DNA of 64,000 nucleotides from NCBI GenBank assembly GCA_039720395.1, contig CM077823.1, positions 4,516,909 to 4,580,908 on the forward strand, in the 5' to 3' direction. Of this stretch, positions 12,915 to 22,414 are shown in pieces (within the stretch, counting starts at the first letter, position 1; every line of letters begins with the position of its first letter). Both the position numbers and the translations under genes were made by a program. The notes under the pieces are model-generated. The model was not told where the DNA came from. It saw nothing but the letters and a program-made list of their open reading frames with translations, and did no database searches. The DNA is from Liquidambar formosana. Lineage: Eukaryota > Streptophyta > Magnoliopsida > Saxifragales > Altingiaceae.

Positions 12915-13123
12915 GACTAGAGGACTACCAACGAAGGTTGGCCTGAGTGGAAGGGGCTCTGGTCGCTTAAGCAAGGGGTCTCGAGTTCGAGCCCTTGTAG
13001 ATGCAGCAAACTTTCTTAGGAGAGGTCTCTGCTTCAGCGCTCGACAGTATCTCAAAGGATTAGTCCTGGGCGAAGCCTAGGGACACCTTGGGAAACCAAA
13101 AAAAAAAAAAGACTAGAGGACTA
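12915..13123 (+). mobile_element. tRNA-derived SINE with 13 bp TSD
   Basis: The 183 bp body at 12928-13110 begins with a tRNA-like head: a box A-like segment (ggcctgagtgg) and a box B-like segment (tctcgagttcgagccc). It ends in an A tail at 13098-13110. It is flanked by a perfect 13 bp TSD, gactagaggacta, at 12915-12927 and 13111-13123. SINEs of this kind are transcribed by RNA polymerase III and moved by LINE-encoded reverse transcriptase. The perfect TSD suggests a fairly recent insertion. A diverged 3' fragment of the same family lies on the - strand at about 60078-60165. Confidence 0.9.
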
Positions 13124-13421
13124 ATTTGTTAGAATTTTTGGAGTACGATTATTGCTTTTAAATTTTTATTTTTATTTTTTTTCTCAAAAGGAAAAAAAAA
13201 AAATTGCACTGCTTCTCTTAAAAGCAAGGAAAAGTACCTATTTGCAGATTATTAGAGCACATGTGAACCTTCATAGATCTAGTAAAATTCGAATACCGAG
13301 TGAAAAACAAAGCAGTATAATAACTTGAAAGTATGCTTAAATTAAGATAGATAGGTATTGAACTTACATCATATTTAATTATTTATCATTTGAGCCAAAA
13401 TACCTAAATAAAGAGAAGGGT
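13124..13421. other. AT-rich spacer
   Basis: This is non-coding sequence with A/T homopolymers and no recognisable feature. Confidence 0.5.
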
Positions 13422-13707
13422 TGGACATATATACGGTAGATATGCAATGAAAATACAAAAATACCGTTCTACATAGAATACTTATCCAATAGGCTTTCAC
13501 TTGAATTGGGATTGGACATTATTACTCTTATACTTCTCTGGTGATAAAAACTACAATCAAAAGGTATCTTTGTGATTATCAATATTTCTATCTCAAATAG
13601 TAATGGTTTTCCAACATCATTGTGATTGCATTTAGCTTTTGGACTTGAATTGGTCATTTTTAAATGTTATTTACTACTATGAATTTCCAATAGCTAACTT
13701 TGCTAGG
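13422..13707 (+). repeat. Dispersed repeat, left part, split by LINE
   Basis: This matches 7294-7580 and resumes at 16185. Its last 17 bases, tagctaactttgctagg (13691-13707), are the target-site duplication of the LINE inserted here. Confidence 0.8.
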
Positions 13708-13709
13708 TT

Positions 13710-15068
13710 TTGGAGGCTATTAATTCTCTTGGTGGGGATAAAGCATCCGGTCCGGATGGTATGTCTATCACTTTTTTTAAGAAGTGTTGGTTGGTTATTA
13801 AAGATGATTTATTGAAGGTCTTTGGGGAATTTTTTGAAAATGCCAAGTTTGAAAAAAGTCTTAATCCTACATTTATTACCCTTATTCCTAAGAAAGATGT
13901 GGTGGCGAATGTTCGGGATTTTCGCCCTATTTCATTACTTGGTAGTGTTTATAAGATTATTTCCAAGGTCTTGGCTTCTAGGCTTGCTAAAGTTCTGGGG
14001 ACTCTTATTTCTCCTTCTCAGTTTGCCTTTACTAGTGGGCGACAAATTGTGGATGCGGCTCTTGTTGCTAACGAATGTATGGATTCTAGACTTAAAAGTG
14101 GGGTTACGGGGGTTATGGTTAAAATTGATTTGGAAAAAGTTTATGATCATGTCAATTGGAATTTCCTCATTTATATCCTTGGGAGAATGGGTTTTGGAGA
14201 GAAATGGTGCAAATGGATCTCTTGGTGTATCTCTACTCCTTCTTTCTCGGTTTTGGTGAATGGCACTCCTTATGATTTTTTCTATGGCTCTAGGGGTATT
14301 CGTCAAGGGGATCCCCTTTCTCCCTTATTATTCATTTTAGTGATGGAAGTGTTGAGTAAGTTTGTTGCTAAGGCTATGGAAGCTAATCTTTTGGAGGGTT
14401 TCTCAGTTGGTGATGGTGGTAATGGGTTTGGCAAGGTGCCGCACTTGCTTTTTGCTGACAATGCTCTTCTTTTTTGTGGTGTTGATGAAGATCAAATGCA
14501 TAATTTAAGGGGTATTCTCCTTTGTTTTGAAGCGGTTTCTGGGCTCAAAGTTAATCTTGGTAAGACTGAGATTATTCCGGTGGGTATGGTGGATAATATT
14601 ACTTGTCTTGCTTCTATTCTTGGTTGTAAGATCAGTTCTTTGCCGATTAGGTACCTTGGTCTTCCCTTGGGAGCACGCTTTAAAGATAAAAAAATTTGGG
14701 ACCCCGTGATTGAAAAAATTGAGAGGAGACTTAGTGGGTGGAAGAAAGGCTACCTCTCTAAAGGAGGTAAATTGAATTTTATTAAAAGTGTTCTCTCTAG
14801 CATCCCTACTTACCTTATGTCTATTTACAAAATCCCTACATCGGTGGCTAATAGAATTGAAAAACTTCGAAGGGATTTTTTTTGGAATAGTGTGGGTGGG
14901 AAGCGTAAATTTCATCTTGTGAATTGGCATATTGTGTGTCTCTCAAAAGAATTGGGTGGTTTGGGTATTAGACCTATCTCTTGTTTTTTTTTTTTGGATA
15001 TGACTATCTCTTGTTTTAATCAAGCTCTCATGGCTAAATGGCTTTGGAGGTCTAGAAAGGGCGATTAA
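13710..15068 (+). pseudogene. LINE reverse transcriptase (ORF2 fragment)
   Basis: The open frame of about 452 codons carries plant L1 RT motifs in order: DKASGPDGM near residue 10, FITLIPKK and DFRPISL near 55-75, SGRQIVDAALVANE near 108-121, GIRQGDPLSPLLF near 195-207, and FADNALLF near 250, where active elements have FADD. The last change removes a catalytic aspartate, so the RT is predicted to be inactive even where the frame is open. The frame ends at a TAA (15066-15068); related sequence continues beyond it. The element's endonuclease and N-terminal portion are absent because of 5' truncation. There is no authentic start codon: the TTG at 13710 is only the edge of the insertion. Confidence 0.9.
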
Positions 15069-15083
15069 GGTCTATGGTGTGAT

Positions 15084-16002
15084 GTGGTTGTTTGGAAGTA
15101 TGGTGTTTCTAGTGAAGGGTGGTGGACTAAAGAAGTGAGAGGTTCTCATAGTGTGGGCTTTTGGAAAACTATTATGCAAGGATTTGATGACTTTAAGAAG
15201 GAGATTGGTTTTACAGTTGGAGATGGTAGTAGAGTGAGTTTTTGGAAGGATGTGTGGTGCTCTAATTTGCCTCTTATGTGTGAATTTCCTTTTTTGTTTG
15301 ATATAAGCCCAAGATAAGGAAGTTTTAGTTAAGGAGTATCTAGAAATTGTTAATGGTGGTATTTTTTGGAACATCATTTTTGTGAGACGTTTTAACGATT
15401 GGGAGTTGGAAAGTGTCTTACTTTTTTTTCAAGTGCTTTATGATTGTAATATTTTGGTGGGTGAGAATGATTCCTTGGTGTGGTGTAAGGATTCCAAAGT
15501 ACTATTCTCCGTAAAATCTTTCTTCAATTCCTTAAGGCCATTAGGAATTCCTTTCTTACCGGCTAAGAATATTTGGATTACTTCGGCTCCTTCTAAGGTG
15601 GTTTTTTTTTGTTGGTTGGTGGGTGGTAATAAATGCTTGATCTTGGATCACCTTATTGGAAGAGGATTGATTTTGCCTAATAGATGTATCTTGTGTAAAG
15701 AGAAGGCGAAAACGGTGGATCATCTCTTCATCCATTGCTTGGTGGCTAGGAGCCTTTGGATGCTCATTTTCAATTTATTTGGTGTTCAGTGGGCCCTCCC
15801 GTCTTCTACTTTTGATCTCCTCTCGGGTTGGTGGTTAAAAGGTGGCAACAAACAAGCTAAAGTGGTTTGGAGAATGGCCTCCCATGCTATTTTTTGGTGT
15901 CTTTGGAGGGAGAGGAATCTTAGGACTTTTGAAGGAATTGAAAAATTGGTCATTGAGCTCAAGTCCGTGCTTACTAAGACTCTTTTTTTGGTGGTATACT
16001 AG
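15084..16002 (+). pseudogene. LINE ORF2 C-terminus with zf-RVT domain, broken
   Basis: Two frames continue the LINE protein. Positions 15084-15317 hold the linker after the RT (WWTKEVRGSHSVGFWKTI), and 15382-16002 hold the zinc-binding zf-RVT domain usual at the C-terminus of plant LINE proteins: WITSAPSKVVFFCWL, then CILCKEKAKTVDHLFIHC with its Cys/His ligands, then the WWLKGGNKQAK region. A stop and a frame change around 15315-15370 separate them. This part is non-functional on its own. Confidence 0.85.
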
Positions 16003-16184
16003 TTTTGCTAACATTAGCAATCCTTCTTTTGTTCACTTCCTTGATTCCCTAAAGTTATAAAGGGGTCTTTCTTTTGTGCCTTTTCTTTTTTGCTTTGTTC
16101 TTGTATATGTCTCATGTACTTGAGCTTAGTCTCTTCTTTTTAATACAATTTTTCTTCATCAAAAAAATAGCTAACTTTGCTAGG

Positions 16185-16281
16185 TAGTGTTTGGAGACAG
16201 TATGTAAAGCACATTTTAGCTTGTTTATGGGGTATATGTGCAGAAGATGAATTATAATGCGTTTTTGGGAAAACCACGAGT
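16185..16281 (+). repeat. Dispersed repeat, right part after LINE
   Basis: This resumes the repeat interrupted at 13707. It starts tagtgtttggagacag and matches about 7577-7667. Confidence 0.8.
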
Positions 16282-16550
16282 TGGAAGAGCATGTTTTGTT
16301 TTGTTTTGTTTTGTGGTAAATTGAAGTGTAAAACAATGAGAGCAAAACATCCTTGTAGTTATGGAAGTTTAATATCTTGTCTGAGTACCTTTTATGACCG
16401 AGAGCAAGAAGCTTTTGTCTTGTCTTTGTCATAGTAGAGGCTAACATTTAGAAGGGTGTTTTTTAGAATTGTTCTTTTAAGATATTTAACCTTCTTAAAT
16501 CTTGCCACCAGGATTGAAAATTTATCGATGATTGCACTTTAATTTCTTAG
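16282..16550. other. End of presumed PPR intron
   Basis: This is AT-rich sequence with a ttttg pentamer run near 16300. It ends in a pyrimidine-rich acceptor, tttcttag, at 16543-16550. Confidence 0.5.
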
Positions 16551-17180
16551 GTGACAGAACTTGCCTGCCTTAAAGAATCTTTTGAAGCCAATATTCAGGA
16601 CTTTACCAAGTTAATTGATGGCTATGGAAAGGAAAACTGGGTGCAAGATGCTGAGAGTACCCTATTATTAGCCATGAAGAGAAGAGGCTTCAACTGTGAT
16701 CAGGTAACCCTACCTACGATCATGATTCACATGTACAAGTAGGCTGGCGATCTTAAGCTTACTAAAGAAACATTTGAAGAGATCAAGTTGCTTGGCCAAT
16801 TAACCATTGCATACAAGATCGTACGGCTCAATAATCATCGCCTATATCCAAGCTGGAATGCCTGACTGAGGAGAACTTTTAAATTTATGCGGGAAGGGAA
16901 GTTTACAATGCATTGCTAAGTCCATACTCCATGATTGGTGATACAGAAGGAGCTCAAAGGGGTGTTTATTGCTGTACAGTTTACAGGTATTGTTCCTGAT
17001 ATCAAGCTGTGTGGGCTCCTCATAAATGCCTAGGACATTTGAAAACTGAGGAGGACTGGTCTTGAGCCTAGTGATAAAATTGTTGCTCCGATGCTAGCTG
17101 CTCATGAACAGGAGAGAGAGCTTAACAAGGCATTGGACTTTCTGATAGATTTGGAAAGATATGTATGCTATTTGCTTATG
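16551..17180 (+). pseudogene. PPR protein gene remnant, downstream exon
   Basis: Following a good splice acceptor, the frame reads VTELACLKESFEANIQDFTK, then repeated ~35-residue helical PPR units: LIDGYGKENWVQDAESTLLL, then DQVTLPTIMIHMYK. A TAG at 16740-16742 interrupts the frame where PPR proteins continue with AGDLKL. Frameshifts near 16800, 16860 and 16960 follow. Further PPR text is readable in shifted frames (GIVPDIKLCGLLINA, TGLEPSDKI, then LNKALDFLIDLER) to about 17160. The exon is clearly degenerate, with several independent lesions. The intact relatives are organelle-targeted RNA-binding proteins. Exon 6188-6358 is its probable upstream partner. Confidence 0.8.
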
Positions 17181-17472
17181 GTTTACAATTGCCATATAAT
17201 GTCAGGTGTAATATAATTTGGGCTCGCCATAATCGTTCTTGATTCTCTGTGTCTGCCCAGTTAAAGAGTGACGATCACCACCTATTGTAATCTATGAGCC
17301 AGAATTAGGTGTGGCTCGACTTTTGTATACAGAGACTTTTTATGGACATAAACTAATATTAATATTGATTAATTGGTGTACTAAGTTTGTTTGAATGGAG
17401 TCTTGGAAGTCTTTTGATGATGGATTTGGTTTGTTGGAATGTGGTTTTTAGCCGTCCTGGGGTTTTCCACGC
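17181..17472. other. Intergenic sequence after PPR remnant
   Basis: No feature was recognised. The last bases border the TSD of the next LINE. Confidence 0.5.
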
Positions 17473-17892
17473 ATATTGTGCCTTTCATTTTTTATTTTAT
17501 TTCATTTTATTTTTTTTGATCAGCAAAAAAATTTTATTAATTAGAGAAATGAGATATGTGAAGCAAATACAATCCACCCAAATGGGAAAATACAAACCAC
17601 CCCAAATGATCACCCAGCCATATAATTCTCAACAGGGAGTTGAGAATAGACTACAACTCACAAAAACCAAAAACCGCCCAATGGGAAGCGGCCCATACCG
17701 AACGACTCAAAAAACACGGCCAAACATAAACAATACATCTCTCATCTAATACACCGCAACCCCAATGAACAAAAAGCAAAAGAAGCTCCAAGAATATGAC
17801 ACCACTAGACTCACTCCACAATCAGCTCAAAGTGCGCCAAACCAGAAAATTCAAATAAACAGGACAAGCTGGGCGTTGATATCTCTGGCTAG

Positions 17893-17980
17893 CAACTCCA
17901 AAGCAGCTTGAACCCACTCCTGATACCAAACTCGAGAACTCCAAAGCAGCTTGAACCCACTCCTGATACCAAATTCGAGA
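17893..17980. repeat. ~42 bp tandem duplication inside LINE
   Basis: The segment containing aactccaaagcagcttgaac occurs twice back to back (about 17895 and 17937) with one or two differences. It is a local duplication in the LINE 3' region. Confidence 0.8.
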
Positions 17981-18502
17981 ACGAGGACCCATCAACATTG
18001 AAATAAACTAAAGCAAATCCACTGCAACCAACTAACTCCTACGATTAGCCTGCTCCACAAATTACCAAACCAAACAAACGAAACACCAGCTAGAACTCAT
18101 TCACCCAATATGAAATGATGCCGAATTTTACTCTGAACCAATCACTCAACCCAATATATTGCCAGACTGCATTTTCAAGCCAAAACACTGATTGCCAAAA
18201 ACAATTATTTCAATACCTCTTACAACGCATCTCATATCCAACTTAATGAGCACGTCGTTCAGCACAATGAATCTACCCAAAATTATCGGCTCAGAACAGC
18301 TAAAAAACTTTTTCTTCCATATCATTATGAGACCACCAGAGGCCACCTACGCCAACGCAAAAACCCACTGCACTCCACCTCCAACCCACCCCAAATTTTG
18401 ATTCTTGAATTAGGATCATATCTACATCATTTACTATATAAATATCAGAAAATTTACAGAAACACAGCAAGTCTAAATCAGATGAGCAGCCCAAGATTCA
18501 CC

Positions 18503-19006
18503 TTAGAAAAACCAAACAAAACAACTAGAATGACCATCAGCCCAATACCGCAACACAACTATCCTATTAAGCCCATCAGCAGCTATCCAACCAAAAGGAC
18601 AGACCATTAACATCACAGCAACCACTAATCCGAATATCAAATAGAGCCAATCTTCCAAACCCAAGACCTTCACTCTGCTCCAACAAGAAGCTACAAATCC
18701 AACACCAATCAAAGAAACTAACCTAAATGCCACCAGCAGCTAACACACCAGAACAGAGCAAGATACTGCCACCATGAAATCATAGCCAAGCAATAAAAGG
18801 GCCAATCTGCCAACTTCCTGAATGCAAATCACACTAATTCTTTTTTCATTGATAATCCGCCGAATAGCCTTCCTTTTGATAGTAGACCCAAGACCCTTCA
18901 TGATCCAAGAGAGGATTTTCAGCATGATGGAACGAAACAGCCACAGAGAAAGAGAGAAAGCAAATAAACAAGTGAATGAAGAAACCCCAAACCCGAACTC
19001 GATCAA
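18503..19006 (-). pseudogene. LINE ORF2 start, endonuclease fragment
   Basis: The - strand frame contains MLKILSWIMKGLGSTIKRKA followed by ISVICIQEVG. This is the N-terminus of the plant L1 endonuclease, where the usual motif is ILSWNIRGLG followed by a catalytic-region IQE. The Asn of the WN motif is replaced. Within about 50 codons the similarity ends and the frame closes; the text at 18503-18733 is degenerate. It is non-functional. Confidence 0.75.
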
Positions 19007-19848
19007 TTATTCCGGAAAACTTCCCAGTCACGAACTTCTAAATTAGATATCTTATCTAGAATTTCCTCATCATTGCCAAGACTCCTAAAACCCACCTGTT
19101 GCATCATGTTCCAAGTATCTCTGCCTTCTTTGAGAATAAGGTTATTCCTATTAGCAATTCCACCATCAGAAATTGAGGAATCATCTAATTGAGATGCACT
19201 TACAGTAGTTGGCTCTTGAAGAAGTTTTCTTCCTTTCTTTTTCACTACTTTCTTTGATCTGAGGCACTTCTTTTTCCAGCCTAAAATCTCACCGAGAAGC
19301 CTCCTCTTCTTTTTCTTCGCAGCCTTAGCTAAAGCTGTAGTCTTGCAAGAATCACGATTGCTTCCCAAAGCAACTCCAACTTCAAACGAATCTGAGACAC
19401 GGTGAAGCCCTTGCAAGCTTTCAGATAGAGGCTCCGTAGAAATATCCTTCTTGCTCGCTGAATCCCTAGGAAACTTAGAAATGTGGGAACAAAGAGGAGG
19501 ACCAGATCTCTTATTAGACTGAATCATGCAGGATAGGGACTCAACAAGCCTACAATCGCCCCAAGGGTCAAGCCTCAAAGGCTGGTAATCCAAAGCAGAC
19601 CCACGTGCATAAGGCCCAATAAGCCAATCCATACTACAAACTCTTTTCAACTTGGGTAAAACCTCATCACAAGACGGCCCAACCAAGTTGCATTCCAAAG
19701 GAACCTTAAAAACAGAGCCCAAACCATGAGACTTTCTTAGGGGCAACAAGGAGCTCCTAGACATACGAGCACAGTAGAGATTAGCAGCCAAACTCGAAAT
19801 TTCTGGTCCCTTCCACTTCCCACTGTCCCAACTTGCCATAGTATTCAC
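19003..19848 (-). pseudogene. LINE ORF1 C-terminal part
   Basis: This 281-codon frame lies directly downstream of the RRM part of ORF1 and upstream of the endonuclease start, the normal place for the basic C-terminal half of plant L1 ORF1. It has lysine-rich tracts (KAAKKKKRRLLGE, KKVVKKKGRKLL) compatible with nucleic-acid binding. It is separated from the RRM part by a gap with stops (19850-20350), so ORF1 is broken. Confidence 0.65.
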
Positions 19849-20256
19849 ATTGCTGGTAATTCTCTTAATACTTCCCTCAATGCGCCTGTTACTCTCCTCG
19901 ATGAATGGAGAATTTGAAATTGAATTTAAATTTTTCGCCTAGGAATCCAGTTGAGCATAAGATGGAAGTGGAGAGTCTAGCTGGACATGATCAGATTGCA
20001 CAGCTGGTGTTGCATCATATTCTCTAGCAGCCAACGTGTCATCCATCTCAGCATTTCACCCAACAGCCACCGGCTCTGAATTGTCCCCTGAGCAATCAAC
20101 CTGATTGACATCTGTTGTAGGCGAAGAACCACGGATAACAGAGCAGTCTGACTTGTGATCAGTAGTGTTCCTATTATGAATATTAAGCATGGAGAAGTTT
20201 ACTCCCGATTCTTCCTTGATAGTAATAAGAAAATTTTCACCATTCACCTCTAAAAT

Positions 20257-21275
20257 CTATTCTTTAGAAATAGGTTCCAGAAATTTGGTGGACACCAGAA
20301 TTCTCCCTCTATCAAGCATCTTCCTGCTGCTAGTATTACTATCTATAGAAATCACAACTCCAAATCGTTCACCAATAGTGTTAAAATTAGGACCCAACCA
20401 GGCATGCAACGGAACGCCGACCACTGATAACCAAACCAATCTCTCTCTCGACCAAAAAGATTGGGTCGCCAAGGCTTGATATCACCGAGCCATTGAGATA
20501 ACCAGTTATTCTCAAAATAGCATAACATGGATTCCTCAAATTGAAATTCAAGTAAGATTGTAAGACCTCCCAAGAACCGCACAGTAATGTCAAAAACTCC
20601 CTCTCGTAAAATGGTTTCCTGTAATCTTTGAAGACAACTAACATGATGAACAGTACCAAACGCACATCTTTTCAACCACGAATCATCAACCTCTACTGCT
20701 TGAATGGTCTCAAGAACATTGCTCTGATGCTTGACTGTGTGCTCAGGAATTAATTCATCCTTAGCCATATTGGGTTTTATTCCTGCGACGACCTCTACAT
20801 ATGTTCGATCCCAATTCGACTTATATACCTGAATATGAGACTCCGAAGCAGAAGACTGTGATTTTCTTCTCCAGACATGACGCTTGGAAACCCTACGATG
20901 ATGTGGCGGCACTTTGCTATCCTTCTCATAAGCTGCTCTTTTGACCAGCAATTTTTTACTCCAACGCCATGCTCCATTGCATTTTTGAATGGCAAGATCA
21001 GCATCTTTTTCAATGCGAAATCTTACAAATCCATAACTGGAAGTAAAGCCAGATCTTCCTCTCCTTGGAATATAAACATCGGTAATCTCGCCATACCATT
21101 TGAACAAATTCCTTAACCATCGACTCTCCAATCGTTCAGGCAAGTTATCCACAAAAAGAGTAACATAGCTGTTATACCTCCCAAAGAAATTCCTGCCCCA
21201 ATTCTCTTTAGAAGCTTGACGAAGCCTCACCGATTGTCCATACCCACCTAAAGCTCTTCTTCTCCGATTGTCCAT
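20257..21275 (-). pseudogene. LINE ORF1, RRM plus DUF4283-like part
   Basis: The ATG at 21273-21275 starts MDNRRRRALGGYG. An RRM occupies about residues 35-115: VTLFVDNLPER as RNP2-like, SYGFVRFRIEKDADLAI as RNP1-like. A DUF4283-like zinc-knuckle-type region follows from about residue 200 (WLKRCAFGTV; LLEFQFEESM; WLSQWLGDIKPW). The frame shifts near 20450: the continuation LVWLSVVGVPLHAWLGPN is in another frame (20257-20472). This architecture is characteristic of ORF1p RNA chaperones of plant L1 elements and should not be annotated as a host RNA-binding gene. Confidence 0.85.
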
Positions 21276-21398
21276 CTTTTGCCCTCATTGATCAAAACCC
21301 AGCAATAGGGGACTTACAAATTAGCCTCCTACATTCATTCAGGAGACACCAAATCTCGCTTCCCCCTCAGCCTACCTTCCATATTGTGCCTTTCATTT

Positions 21399-22150
21399 GT
21401 TGTGTGTTGAATGTGGATGATATGATATTGTGGTTGATGACAAAAATTTTATTGGGGAAGATCTTAAGCTGAACTTATTCATTCATATCTAGGTTACTTT
21501 GTGCGGAAAATTGACTTCATACTACTAGGTGTTGGAAGTCCCACATCCCGATCCAACTTAAACACCACGAAAGACACGAGTAGGCCATTTGGGGTTGTAA
21601 GTCCGTTTACACTTCAATTCTTAGGTGTCTATGGCCTTTAACATGACTCATGAGAAGCAAGATTTTCAATATTAAAGGAATATATAAGGATGATGGTCCA
21701 AATAGAATACCAGACCAAGTCACAAAAATTTCGAAGACTAAGTGTGCGTTTGGCACACCGATTGGAAGGGTTCAAAAGGTCTTTTTAGAGTTAAAAATCC
21801 TTTCATATATTTTAAGGGTGTTTGGTGAATGGAAACGTAACTTCATCTAAAAAGCAAAATGGAAAAAGCTATCGTGAACAGCTTTTTAAAATGCTAAGTG
21901 CGAAAAAGTAAAAAACATTTCTAAATTTATCTTTATCTGCTAAATTTATCTTCTTCTTTTTCAACCTTTTTGACACAAATACTTTCAAAATATGCATTTA
22001 TCAAATATCAACTCTTTTTTTAAATGTTTTTTTAAAAATGACATTTTGAAAATGTCTTTCTCCAAAAGTTTCTTTTATTTCGAAACAATAAACACACACT
22101 TGAATCTATTCAATATACTTCAGCACCTTCTTTAGAATTCAAAATCTTTA
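21399..22150. other. Intergenic, possible decayed small transposons
   Basis: At 21531 the sequence tgttggaagtcccacatc resembles the start of short plant LTR/TRIM elements, but no matching end was found. From 21738 (aagtgtgcgttt) to about 22102 (aaacacacactt) are 12 bp inverted ends, compatible with a hAT-like MITE lacking a clear TSD. No coding sequence is present. Confidence 0.35.
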
Positions 22151-22414
22151 GGGCTTGTTTGGGTATCAAATTCCAAATTAAACACTTCAAGAAATTTTAT
22201 GGAGGATTGAAAACACGATTAATTCCCTTGAATGGATAAACTTAAGAAAACCACGGTCATCATCACAAATAAGAGTACTAGAAATTCAAAATAGTGGCAT
22301 TTCAAGTCTATCTTTTTAAAATATTCTAATTCAAGGTTATGGATTTATATGCCTTCGACACCATTTAAAATTTTAAGAATTGTTTAATTTCAAATTAAAA
22401 ACCCGAACAGGCCC
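22151..22414. mobile_element. Tourist-like MITE (PIF/Harbinger type)
   Basis: This is a 264 bp element with inverted ends gggcttgtttggg...cccgaacaggccc. Inside them are matching subterminal segments (ttccaaattaaacacttcaa and its reverse complement, diverged). The flanks are tta on the left and taa on the right, consistent with a decayed 3 bp TSD. It belongs to the same family as 38501-38790. Confidence 0.75.

Larger units (their letters stand above)
13708..16167 (+). mobile_element. 5'-truncated L1-type LINE with 17 bp TSD
   Basis: The element starts abruptly inside the reverse transcriptase region and ends in an A tail (16161-16167). A perfect 17 bp TSD, tagctaactttgctagg, is present at 13691-13707 and 16168-16184. 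The uninterrupted paralogous repeat at 7294-7667 shows the empty site. Severe 5' truncation is typical of target-primed reverse transcription. The coding parts are described separately. It lies in the presumed PPR intron, in the same orientation as the gene. Confidence 0.93.
17491..21380 (-). mobile_element. Internally deleted L1-type LINE with 18 bp TSD
   Basis: The element reads on the - strand from 21380 (5') to 17491 (3', A-rich tail seen as T-rich on +). A perfect 18 bp TSD, atattgtgcctttcattt, is present at 17473-17490 and 21381-21398. It retains ORF1 and the very start of ORF2 (apurinic endonuclease). Most of the endonuclease and the whole RT are missing, and only a degenerate 3' part (17515-18700) follows. 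Autonomous plant L1 elements are about 6-7 kb; this is 3.9 kb with both ends present, so the loss is internal, not 5' truncation. Confidence 0.88.

Noticed and set aside
13822..14930. ORFs in other frames across the LINE RT
   Set aside because: They are shadows of the RT reading frame.
20352..21275. RRM protein as a host splicing/RNA-binding gene
   Set aside because: Its place between matching TSDs and next to a LINE endonuclease start shows that it is ORF1 of a retrotransposon.
21531..21660. TRIM/LTR element starting tgttggaagtcccacatc
   Set aside because: Only one end is recognisable; no second LTR, PBS or TSD was found.
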